Shown here: in pieces, positions 40,501 to 49,448 of the stretch
Position numbering within the stretch: the first letter of the stretch is position 1
Layout: each line of letters begins with the position of its first letter
Assembly (NCBI RefSeq): GCF_021917145.1
Contig: NC_061073.1
Coordinates: forward strand, 248,001-312,000
Direction of reading: 5' to 3'
DNA length: 64,000 nucleotides
Source: Hypomesus transpacificus
Taxonomy: Eukaryota > Chordata > Actinopteri > Osmeriformes > Osmeridae
Notes under the pieces: generated by a model
What the model was told of the DNA's origin: nothing
The model's input: only the letters and a program-made list of their open reading frames with translations
Databases searched by the model: none
Translations under genes and position numbers: made by a program

Positions 40501-43003
40501 GAAAACAGATTTTCGACAAGCAGCCATGACACCCGACGAATTCTTGCAGACCGCCAAACATGTTTAACAATATCGAAATGAATATTGATATCACCATATT
40601 CATGCTCCATATACATGATGATACATGTTGTCAATATCGTTTAACCCTAACACACACGGGCGAGACAGGCATGAAGGTACACCCTTACACAGAGACATGA
40701 CCAGCAAAGCAGTGAGACAGATCGAGTCAGAGGCACGACCAGCAGAGCAGTGAGACAGACATATAGACAGACAATGACCAGTAGAGCAGTAAAACAGACA
40801 GACAGACACAACCAGTAGAGCAGTGAGACAGACAGCCAGACATGACCAGTAGAGCAGTGGGACAGACAGAGACATAACCAGTAGAGCAGTGGGACAGACA
40901 GACAGAGACATGACCAGTAGAGCAGTGAGACAGACAGACAGAGACATGACCAGTAGAGCAGTGAGACTCACAGCTGCAGCTCTTTAGACTGCTCCTTCTT
41001 GGCCAGCTGTTTCTCCCTCTCCTTCACCAAGGCTTCCTGCTTGGCCTTCATGTCGTTCAGGGTGACCAGACCTGAGGACACACGGGTCACATGTCTGTTC
41101 TCCAACACTAACCCTCCACCACTGAGCTACACCCATCCTACCTCCACCACTGAGCTACACCCATCCTACCCCCACCACTGAGCTACACCCATCCTACCTC
41201 CACCACTGAGCTACACCCATCCTACATCCACCACTGAGATACACCCATCCTACATCCACCACTGAGATACACCCATCCTACACCCACCACTGAGATACAC
41301 CCATCCTACATCCACCACTGAGATACACCCATCCTACCCCCACCACTGAGCTACACCCATCCTACCTCCACCACTGAGCTACACCCATCCTACATCCACC
41401 ACTGAGATACACCCATCCTACATCCACCACTGAGATACACCCATCCTACATCCACCACTGAGATACACCCATCCTACATCCACCACTGAGATACACCCAT
41501 CCTACCTCCACCACTGAGCTACACCCATCCTACCTCCACCACTGAGCTACACCCATCCTACCTCCACCACTGAGCTACACCCATCCTACATCCACCACTG
41601 AGCTACACCCATCCTACCTCCACCACTGAGAAACACCCATCCTACCTCCACCACTGAGCTACACCCATCCTACATCCACCACTGAGATACACCCATCCTA
41701 CCTCCACCACTGAGATACACCCATCCTACCTCCACCACTGAGCTACACCCATCCTACCTCCACCACTGAGCTACACCCATCCTACCTCCACCACTGAGCT
41801 ACACCCATCCTACATCCACCACTGAGATACACCCATCCTACCTCCACCACTGAGATACACCCATCCTACCTCCACCACTGAGATACACCCATCCTACCTC
41901 CACCACTGAGATACACCCATCCTACCTCCACCACTGAGATACACCCATCCCCATGTTCTACCACTGAGCTATACCCATCCCCATGCTCTACCACTGAGCT
42001 ATCCCCATGCTCTACCACTGAGCTATACCCATCCCCATGCTCTACAACTGAGCTATACCCATCCCCATGCTCTACCACTGAGCTATACCCATCCCCATGC
42101 TCTACCACTGAGCTATACCCATCCCCATGCTCTACCACTGAGCTATACCCATCCCCATGCTGTACCACTGAGCTAACCATCCCCATGTTCTACCACTGAG
42201 CTAACCATCCCCATGCTCTACCACTGAGCTATACCCATCCCCATGCTCTACCACTGAGCTATACCCATCCCCATGTTCTACCACTGAGCTAACCATCCCC
42301 ATACTCTACCAATGAGCTACACCCATCCCCATGCTCTACCACTGAGCTATACCCATCCCCATGTTCTACCACTGAGCTAACCATCCCCATGCTCTACCAC
42401 TGAGCTATACCCATCCCCATGCTCTACCACTGAGCTATACCCATCCCCATGTTCTACCACTGAGCTATACCCATCCCCATGTTCTACCACTGAGCTAACC
42501 ATCCCCATACTCTACCAATGAGCTACACCCATCCCCATGCTCTACCACTGACCTATACCCATCCCCATGTTCTACCACTGAGCTAACCATCCCCATGTTC
42601 TACCACTGAGCTAACCATCCCCATGCTCTACCACTGAGCTACAACCATCCCATAGATGCGGAGTATATCTGAGTTACTCACCCACGGTGCTGGACTTCAG
42701 TTCGGCCTCTACGGCATCGTAGTGGGCTGAGAACTTCTTGTCAATGTTGGACTTTACCATGTTGTCCTGGAGACACGGAGCGCATTGCATTAGTCAACAG
42801 GAGAGGTTACCTGCATACCCTGGGATGGCGGGGTGGGCATGGGGACATTTGTACGTTACTGGATAAAAACACATCCTCAGTTAACAACGTACCTCGGCGA
42901 TTTTCTGTTTGAGTTGCTCTAGTTGTTCTCGCTGCTGCTCACGCTTTTTCATCAGCTGCATGGCTCTTCCAGCCTCGCTAGCGGCACCTTTGTACTGCGC
43001 CAT
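34552..43003 (-). CDS. fam50a: FAM50A (XAP5-domain spliceosome-associated protein), 343 aa
   Basis: Thirteen coding exons on minus: 43003-42893, 42766-42682, 41071-40972, 38200-38043, 37040-36964, 36668-36602, 36498-36437, 36137-36061, 35904-35850, 35716-35668, 35447-35377, 35153-35043, 34560-34552. The last holds only Ile-Arg-stop. They close to 344 codons. The start [15 protein letters not shown] is the invariant FAM50 N-terminus. A charged coiled-coil region and a Glu/Asp tract in exon 4 follow, then the nuclear signal [15 protein letters not shown]. The XAP5 domain runs from [11 protein letters not shown] to the end ([20 protein letters not shown]). FAM50A is nuclear, associates with the spliceosome C complex, and in humans its variants cause an X-linked intellectual disability that has been modelled in zebrafish. 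The sequence is near-identical to the family in the XAP5 part. The polyA signal lies at 34459-34464 on minus. Introns are loaded with tandem repeats. Confidence 0.97.
34732..34942. repeat. 16-bp minisatellite in the last fam50a intron
   Basis: About thirteen units of GCTGGGAGCAGAGCRT. 16 bp is not a multiple of three, so each frame cycles through a 16-residue repeat and all six frames can stay open. The resulting ORFs are artefacts. Confidence 0.95.
35196..35362. repeat. GTGTTACAGGTGTGG minisatellite in fam50a intron 11
   Basis: About nine units of 16-19 bp of the form GTGTGTTACAGGTGTGGGT, alternating ACAGGTGTGG and ACATGTGG variants. Confidence 0.9.
36178..36426. repeat. 18-bp minisatellite (CCAGCACCACCATCCTCC) in fam50a intron 7
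   Basis: About fourteen units of 12-18 bp. It starts about 10 bp after the exon 7 donor on minus. Confidence 0.95.
36665..36752. repeat. G-rich GGAGGAGAGGGGGG tract
   Basis: G-runs immediately upstream (gene sense) of the fam50a exon 6 acceptor at 36668; on minus this is the polypyrimidine tract. Confidence 0.85.
37208..37956 (+). mobile_element. Solo LTR, 749 bp, with 5-bp target duplication
   Basis: It starts TGTTACG and ends CGTAACA (perfect 7-bp inverted termini, TG...CA). GTGGT flanks both sides (37203-37207 and 37957-37961). A TATA-like GCTATTTAAG lies near 37390 and AATAAA near 37822, giving U3-R-U5 order on plus. There are no internal retroviral genes or second LTR, so recombination between LTRs removed the body. 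It lies in fam50a intron 4, antisense to the gene. Confidence 0.88.
38244..38970. other. fam50a intron 3, unique A/T-rich part
   Basis: A G homopolymer at 38247-38260 is followed by non-coding sequence with no recognised element. 38890-39200 may be part of a dispersed repeat leading into the copy at 39240. No exon is seen. Confidence 0.5.
39240..39845. repeat. Interspersed repeat, copy B (pairs with 1-650)
   Basis: Same orientation and order as 1-650 over about 600 bp, including TGTATTTCACTCCATACTAC and GAGAAAGCGACCTCCATTAG. It lies in fam50a intron 3. Confidence 0.7.
40640..40970. repeat. ~36-bp minisatellite abutting the fam50a exon 3 donor
   Basis: About nine units of ACCAGTAGAGCAGTGAGACA plus GACAGACAGAGACATG. 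On minus, the donor GTGAGTCTCACTGCTCTACT runs directly into the array, so the repeat begins inside the donor sequence. Confidence 0.9.
41112..42655 (-). repeat. 1.5-kb tandem array of tRNA D-arm-like units in fam50a intron 2
   Basis: Block 1 (41112-41940) has about 29 units of 28 bp with minus-strand core GTGTAGCTCAGTGGTGGAGG. Block 2 (41940-42655) has about 24 units of 28-30 bp with minus-strand core TATAGCTCAGTGGTAGAGCA. The core equals the 5' part of tRNA-Cys/Ala-type genes (acceptor end, D-arm) and matches the Pol III A-box consensus TRGCNNAGYGG. No B box (GGTTCGAATCC) is present, so no complete tRNA gene exists here. The array is on the sense strand of fam50a and is transcribed in its pre-mRNA. 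Confidence 0.9.
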
Positions 43004-44203
43004 GTTGGAGGCTTGTGGGGCAGCACACCAATATCACAATACAACAGAATGTGTCGTACAAACACTACAAAGACCCGCAAGTAAACTAACTCTGAAATGA
43101 TGTTATTATTGAGATCGCATCACAACAACGCCACGAAAATGGCACCAGTGAAATGCATTATGGGTGTTTTCAAAGCCACTTCCTGTGTAACTCACTTTCA
43201 AAATAAAGGTTTTGCTGACACCAATTGCTGACTGTTTTGAGTAGCTCTCCCTCCTACGGATCCTTCTTTTTAAATGTTGTGACGCGTTCAGAAGCAGTTA
43301 AAGCGAAACCAGAGATAGTCTAATATGGGGAGAACTGCCACTCTCGAGAAACTTCCGGCTTCTGAACTGGTTGCAGTTCCACTCTAGTTCCATATGAGGG
43401 CGCTAACGGTCGAGTGCAGAATGAATGGAGGTCTATGGAGCTACCCCTCAAAATCCACTTTTCTCAGGATATCCTTTTTTGTCTAGTAATTTGAATGTTG
43501 AATTCCAAAGGGGAGGCAAAAAAAATACACACTGCTGGGTGTTAGATTTTTTAAAGTCAGCTTTTTGTTCTAAAAAGACGTATTTCTCGTCTCAATGACG
43601 TCATACACATTGTACTGCCAGTTATACTGGTTCACGGCAAGCTCTGGTCACTTCCATTTTTCTCTGGAGGCATCGACAACACAGCTGACAGGGGAGTCTC
43701 CCTCTCAATACACATGCTAGAAAGAGTTTTGGTTGGCTAATGTTGTTAATAATGTTGCTAACGCTCTGACATTCTTGTTCTGCTTCAGATGCCATCAAGC
43801 GGGATCTCGGTCGTAATCAGTCCTTCACTAACCAATCAGCATTCGTTAGCAGAATGCTAGCGTGTTATGGGCAACAATGACTTACCCTGTAAGAAATCGA
43901 AAGGACACAAGTATTCGTTCATTCAACTTTCGACCTGTAATCCATATTGAACATGCAAAAACTTCAATCAAATCTGAGATTTCTCAACGACAATCAGGTG
44001 AAAGAGACCAATTTAGCCGTTTAGCTCCATAGACTCCCGTTCATTTTGCACTCGACCGTGATCACTCCCAGTGGAACTCTGGTGGAACTGCAACAAAATT
44101 CGGTACAACGGGGCTTAATAGGGAGTGGACAGGCTCTCCGCAAACGGGCTCTGGCGAAGCTTCGGTGACTAAAGGGGAAATCTGACCAGCCAGGAGATTC
44201 GAC
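43004..44203. promoter_or_regulatory. Divergent intergenic region between fam50a and tmed4
   Basis: The two start codons lie 1.2 kb apart on opposite strands. The ~365 bp next to fam50a and ~110 bp next to tmed4 are unique and should hold the two core promoters; the middle is a 725-bp inverted-repeat element (43370-44094). No TATA box is evident, as usual for housekeeping genes. Confidence 0.6.
43370..44094. mobile_element. Inverted-repeat element, 725 bp, in the fam50a/tmed4 divergent promoter
   Basis: It starts GTTGCAGTTCCA and ends with the exact complement TGGAACTGCAAC. Further in, GGTCGAGTGCAGAATGAATG with TCTATGGAGCTA on the left is mirrored by TAGCTCCATAGACTC and TTTTGCACTCGACC on the right. 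There is no coding capacity; it looks like a MITE of a DNA transposon. Confidence 0.75.
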
Positions 44204-46876
44204 ATGATGCTCTCTACGTGTGCCGCTGCAGTTATTACGCTAATGGCGTGGGTTCCCCCAGGTTACGCTCTCTATTTTCACATAGGGGAGACAGAAAAGA
44301 AATGTTTCATAGAAGAAATTCCAGATGAAACAATGGTTATAGGTACGTATATTGTGTCGGTCTGTAATGCTAGGCTAACCAGCTGTCTCCAGCTCGCCCG
44401 TGACGCTGTCTGCATCTGAGCCCCGCAAGTGCATCCCTGCAACTTCATCGAATATGTTTCTTAGTTTAGATACAAATAATAAGATACAATGAGAAGCTTG
44501 ATGCCGCTATTCTCCTAGAATGTCTGCTGGCAAATCTATAACCTCTGAACCCTTCCTTAAAAAATAAATTTTCGCCAATAATGTTCTGGGGTCCTCAATT
44601 GTTTCTAGGAAAGTACCGGACTCAGTTGTGGGATAAGCAGACCGGGTCCTTTCTACCCGCCACCCCGGGTCTCGGGATGCACGTGGAGATCAAGGATCCG
44701 GACACTAAGGTAAGATGAGTTACACGAGAGAAGACGGTTTATACAACACAGCACATAGGGGTCCCTCCTCTACTGTATGTATCTATCAGATCATGCTAAG
44801 CATGAACGGCTTTTGTAGAATGTTTTAACGTTAATGTGTTACACTCCCCCCCTCCTTCCTCCTTCTACTCTCTCCCCCCTCCACTCTCTCTCCCCCCCTC
44901 CACTCTCTCTCCCCCCTCCACACTCTCTCCCCCCTCCACTCTCTCTCTCCCCCCTCCACTCTCTCTCTCCCCCCTCCACACTCTCTCCCCCCTCCACTCT
45001 CTTTCTCCCCCCTCCACTCTCTCTCCCCCCTCCACTCTCTCTCCCCCCTCCACACTCTCTCCCCCCTCCACTCTCTCTCTCCCCCCTCCACACTCTCTCC
45101 CCCCTCCACTCTCTCTCTCCCCCCTCCACACTCTCTCCCCCCTCCACTCTCTCTCTCCCCCCTCCACACTCTCTTTCTCCCCCCTCCACTCTCTCTCTCC
45201 CCCCTCTACACTCTCTCCCCCCTCCACTCTCTCTCTCCCCCCTCCACTCTCTCTCCCCCCCTCCACTCTCTCTCTCCCCCCTCCCCCCACCACTCTCTCT
45301 CTCCCCCCTCCACTCTCTCTCCCCCCTCCACTCTCTCTCCCCCCTCCACTCTCTCTCTCACCCCTCCTCTCTCTCTCACCCCTCCACTCTCTCTCTCCCC
45401 TCCACTCTCTCTCTCCCCCCCTCCACTCTCTCTCTCCCCCCCTCCCCCCTCCACTCTCTCTCCCCCCTCCCCCCTCCACTCTCTCTCCCCCCTCCACTCT
45501 CTCTCCCCCCTCCACTCTCTCTCTCCCCCCTCCACTCTCTCTCCCCCCTCTACTCTCTCTCTCACCCCTCCTCTCTCTCTCACCCCTCCACTCTCTCCCC
45601 TCCACTCTCTCTCCCCCCAGATCATCCTGTCCCGTCAGTATGGTTCTGATGGTCGCTTCACCTTCACCTCCCACACCCCAGGGGAGCACCAGATCTGTCT
45701 GCATTCGAACTCCACCAAGATGGCGCTCTTCGCTGGTGGCAAACTGGTACCTGTCTGCCTGTCTCTGTGTTCCTGTCTGTTTGTCTTTCTGTCTCTCTGT
45801 GTTCCTGTCTCTCTGTCTGCCTGTCTTTCTGTGTTCCTGTCTCTGTCTGCCTGTCTCTTTGTGTTCCTGTCTCTCTGTCTGCCTGTCTCTCAGTGTTCCG
45901 GTCTCTCTGTCTGCCTGTATCTCTGTATTCCTGTCTCTCTGTCTGCCTGTCTCTGTTTCCTGTCTCTCTGTATTCCTGTCTCTCTGTCTGCCTGTCTCTC
46001 TGTATTCCTGTCTCTCTGTCTGCCTATCTCTGTATTCCTGTCTCTCTGTTTCCTGTCTCTCTGTATTCCTGTCTCTCTGTCTGCCTGTCTCTCTGTTTCC
46101 TGTCTCTCTACAACATAGATGTTTGATTATGTAATGTTTGTTCCAGAAGGTTGTTGTTGTATAACATTGTGTGTGTCCCATAGGGCTGTTGTGTAATGTG
46201 TGTGTGTGTTGTAGAGGGTTGTTGTTGTGTAATGTGTGTGTGTTGTAGAGGGTTGTTGTTGTGTAATGTGTGTATGTTGTAGAGGGTTGTTGTTGTTGTG
46301 TAACATGTGTGTGTGTGTGTTGTAGAGGGTTGTTGTTGTGTAATGTGGGTGTGTGCGTGTGTTGTAGAGCTTTGTTGTTGTGTAATGTGTGTGTGTGTGT
46401 GTTGTAGAGGGTGCACCTGGAGGTGCAGGTGGGTGAGCACACTAACAACTACCCAGAGATCGCTGCCAAGGACAAGCTGACGGAGCTGCAGCTCCGGGCC
46501 AGACAGCTGCTGGACCAGGCGGAGCAGATCCAGAAAGAGCAGAACTACCAGCGGGTGAGTCGTGTTCTAACGAGGGCCGTGTTCTAAAGAGGGCCGTGTT
46601 CCAACGAGGGGCGTGTTCCAACGAGGGGCGTGTTTTAACAAGGGATGTTGTAACGAGGGCTGTGTTGTAACGAGGGCTGTGTTGTAACGAGGGCTGTGTT
46701 TGAACATGTCTGTCTGTGCCCTGCAGTACCGTGAAGAGCGCTTCCGCATGACCAGCGAGAGCACCAACCAGCGTGTGCTGTGGTGGTCCATCGCCCAAAC
46801 GCTCATCCTCATCATCACCGGCATCTGGCAGCTTAAACACCTCAAAAGCTTCTTCGAAGCCAAGAAGCTGGTGTAG
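44204..46876 (+). CDS. tmed4: TMED4, p24-family cargo receptor, 220 aa
   Basis: Five exons on plus: 44204-44342, 44609-44709, 45621-45746, 46408-46554, 46727-46876; 221 codons including TAG. p24 proteins cycle between ER and Golgi in COPI/COPII vesicles and help select GPI-anchored and other cargo. The order is signal peptide ([22 protein letters not shown]), then a GOLD domain from [20 protein letters not shown] with its cysteine pair ([10 protein letters not shown]), a coiled-coil stem ([16 protein letters not shown]), a transmembrane segment ([18 protein letters not shown]) and the cytosolic tail [11 protein letters not shown] with FF and KK sorting signals. [22 protein letters not shown] and [11 protein letters not shown] place it with TMED4 rather than TMED9. 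All exon edges are canonical. Introns 2 and 3 are almost entirely tandem repeats. Confidence 0.96.
44846..45619. repeat. Polypyrimidine minisatellite (CCCCCCTCCACTCTCTCT), ~770 bp
   Basis: Units of 17-21 bp, nearly free of purines except one A per unit, run straight into the tmed4 exon 3 acceptor (CCCCAG at 45615-45620). Both strands give long open frames (up to 527 residues of EGGERVEGG or SLPPPL type); these are artefacts. Confidence 0.97.
45752..46112. repeat. TGTCTCTCTGTCTGCC minisatellite in tmed4 intron 3
   Basis: Units of CCTGTCTCTCTGTCTG with GTATT/GTGTT variants, starting 5 bp after the exon 3 donor. Confidence 0.95.
46190..46407. repeat. ~38-bp minisatellite containing tmed4 exon 4 acceptor copies
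   Basis: Units GTGTTGTAGAGGGTTGTTGT then TGTGTAATGTGTG. Each carries TTGTAG|AGGGT, the same as the true acceptor and first exon bases at 46404-46412. Five decoys precede the true site. Confidence 0.93.
46559..46708. repeat. ~20-bp minisatellite after the tmed4 exon 4 donor
   Basis: Seven units of CGTGTTCTAACGAGGGC type, starting about 5 bp past the donor GTGAGT. Confidence 0.9.
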
Positions 46877-47334
46877 CCCTGAGAAAAAGAGCCAAACCTG
46901 GAGACACCCCAGACACACCTTAACCCCCGCCCACCCCAGACACATGGAGAGCAGATGGAGAACTTCCCTGCCAGGAATGCAGAGGGAACCTTGGGAATCT
47001 TAATCACCAATATGTGTATTGTCTATCATCATTGTTTACGTTTGGTCATTTTAATGTATATGTTGATGTGGTTTCCTGTGTGTGAACTGCTAAAGAGACG
47101 TTACAATGACTGCATAGATGGAGTACCAGTGCCACATAACCAGCTTCATGCCATCGGTATAGCAGTTTAATTTGATGATGCATATTAAATGCTTTTACAT
47201 CACCTGTGACTGTTCTATTACCTGCTACTGGTGTGTGGTTAACAGTCCTGTTGTTACTCATCCCAGTCACCCAGCTCTGTCTCAAACCTTCATCTTGCTG
47301 CAGAACCTTCTAGCACAGAAGCAACTCACACAGG

Positions 47335-47575
47335 TCACATAGCATGGAGGAGGGTGGATGCTAGCTAGCATGAAGTAGGGTTAGATGCGAGTTAGCACAA
47401 GGTAGGGTTAGCTGCTAGTTAGCAGCAGGTAGGATTATATGCTAGTTAGCATGGTAGCATGGGGTAGGGTTAGCTGCCAACTAGCATGAAGTTGAGTTAG
47501 ATTCTAGTTAGCATGAAGTACAGTTAGATGCTAGTTAGCACAAGGTAGAGTTAGATGCAGGTGGACACTCGTTGG
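47335..47575. repeat. GCTAGTTAGCATGAAGTAGGGTTA repeat in the tmed4 3' UTR
   Basis: About eight degenerate 22-29-bp units with palindromic GCTAGTTAGC/GCTAGCTAGC cores, inside the predicted 3' UTR. Confidence 0.85.
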
Positions 47576-47709
47576 AACACAAGTGGGTTCTGTGCTATGA
47601 TAGATAGAGGACAAACCTGAGCCATTTATTATCATTTTGTTTTACTGTACATTTTAGACCATGTAAAGTGTGATTTGTTTTAAATTGTGTGTCGGATTTC
47701 CATGTCCTC

Positions 47710-47715
47710 AATAAA
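47710..47715 (+). promoter_or_regulatory. tmed4: Polyadenylation signal AATAAA of tmed4
   Basis: Canonical signal about 830 bp after the stop codon, just before a new minisatellite begins at ~47755. Confidence 0.7.
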
Positions 47716-47754
47716 ACACTAAAAATCCTCTTGATGCTTTCTGTTCCTGCGCCA

Positions 47755-48050
47755 AACCTCAACCCTACTCTGACTTCAACCCTAGCCCCACCACGACCCT
47801 AGCCCCACCACAACCCTGACCTCACCACAACCCTAGCCCCACCACGACCCCACCACAACCCTAGCCCTACTACGACCCTGACCTCACCACGACCCTAGCC
47901 CCACCACGACCCTAGCCCCACCACGACCCTGACCTCACCACAACCCTAGCCCCACCACGACCCTGACCTCACCACAACCCCAGCCCTACCACGACCCTGA
48001 CCCCACCACAACCCTAACCCCACCACAACCCTGATCTCACCCTAACCGAG
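47755..48050. repeat. CCCCACCACGACCCTAGC minisatellite
   Basis: About sixteen units of 17 bp mixing CTAGCCCCACCAC and CTGACCTCACCAC, directly downstream of tmed4. Confidence 0.9.
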
Positions 48051-48059
48051 CTGTGAAGA

Positions 48060-49090
48060 GCTAACCCTAACCTTAGACACCTTAAGGACCAAAGAAGACA
48101 ACAGCTGCTGGAAACACTTTATTGCCTGGCCTCCTTTATTCTCTGAATTAGACAGTGGTTAGTGGCTGTGTGGAACACCTTAATTTCTGCTTGAATCTTT
48201 TCATCCCCACTGATTATGTAGGGTTAGCCCTAACCCTATGAAGGCCTTATCCAGCATATCTAGGTGCAGTTATGAACCTTTACTTTGTGCGTTAAATTGG
48301 CTACTGCATATTAGATGGATGAATCATATGTTACCATCTAAAACGTAAACCTGGATCTCCTCTTGCATAGGGTGGCTCCTAATCCTCATCACTACATCAA
48401 GAGGTCACAAAACAACACGACAAAATAACGATGAAAAACAATGCTATCTCTTCACGCTGATCTTTTGTGATCATTATCTATATATATGTATATATATACA
48501 CACACACGTATCAAGAATAAAATCTTGCACCATACAAAACAATTTCACAGTACTGTACATCATAGTAAAGGGAGAAACAGGTTTTTATTCAATTAAATTT
48601 GACCAGAAATTAAGTGACATCTGGTGACATCTAACCAGGTAGAATTCCATCTCAGGAGGCAGAACCCTTCTTGTCTGACAGAACAAGGATGCAAAGGAGG
48701 AGTTTAGATACAAAATATAATATCTAAAATGAAATCTCATTCGCAAATTTCAATCTGTCAACATCCCTAAATAACATCATGAGTTGAGGGAGCTGTTGGC
48801 ACAGAATAAGAGTCGGACTTCTAACCAAACCTATTCAGCTGCAAATAAGTCTGTCCGAAGTAGCTAAAGCGTTGGCAAATTAGTGATGTGATCATTGTTA
48901 GATTTATGCTTTAAAAGGAGGACACATCTGTATATAGAAGGGGAAATCTAGAAGTAAATCAATTTGGAAGAAAACCAATATTTAAGACAAAGTAGAGATT
49001 TGCTGTCCAAAACCCCTTGTTGTTATTATAACAGTAGTCATAGTCATTATGTACTACTGTGGCCCAGTCGCAGTGTGGGTGTTTCTGTAT
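48060..49090. other. Region between the 3' ends of tmed4 and plpbp
   Basis: The two genes converge. No gene is seen. CACTTTATTG at 48115-48124 gives AATAAAGTG on minus and might end plpbp. The rest is A/T-rich unique sequence with a TATATACACACAC tract at 48478-48508. Confidence 0.5.
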
Positions 49091-49091
49091 G

Positions 49092-49440
49092 GGAGGGAAG
49101 GGGGGAGAGAGAGATGGGGGGGGGGGGAAGAGAAGGGAGGGCGGGGGAGTCATGGAGAGAGAGAGGGGGTGGTGGAGGGGGGGAAGAGAAGGGAGGGGAG
49201 TCATGGAGAGAGAGAGGGGGGGTGGTGGAGGGGGGGAAGAGAAGGGAGGGGGGGGAGAGTCAGGGAGAGAGAGAGGGGGGGTGGTGGAGGGGGGGAAGAG
49301 AAGGGAGAGGGGGGAGAGTCAGGGAGAGAGAGAGGGGGGGTGGTGGAGGGGGGGAAGAGAAGGGAGGGGGGGGAGAGTCAGGGAGAGAGAGGGGGGGGGG
49401 TGTGGAGGGGGGGAAGGCATGGAGAGGGGGAGGAGAGCCG
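49092..49440. repeat. ~62-bp G-rich minisatellite in the plpbp 3' flank
   Basis: About six units of GGGAGAGTCAGGGAGAGAGA with GGGGGGGTGGTGGAGGGGGG and AAGAGAAGGGA. On plus it meets G-quadruplex consensus repeatedly; on minus it gives the plpbp 3' UTR a C/T-rich array starting 9 bp after the stop. The plus-strand frames are artefacts. Confidence 0.93.
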
Positions 49441-49448
49441 GGGGAGGG

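Noticed and set aside
44836-46448. Very long open frames on both strands (432 and 527 residues)
   Set aside because: They run through low-complexity CCCTCCACTCTCT and CTGTCTGC repeats and through tmed4 introns; the translations are pure tandem peptides with no domain.
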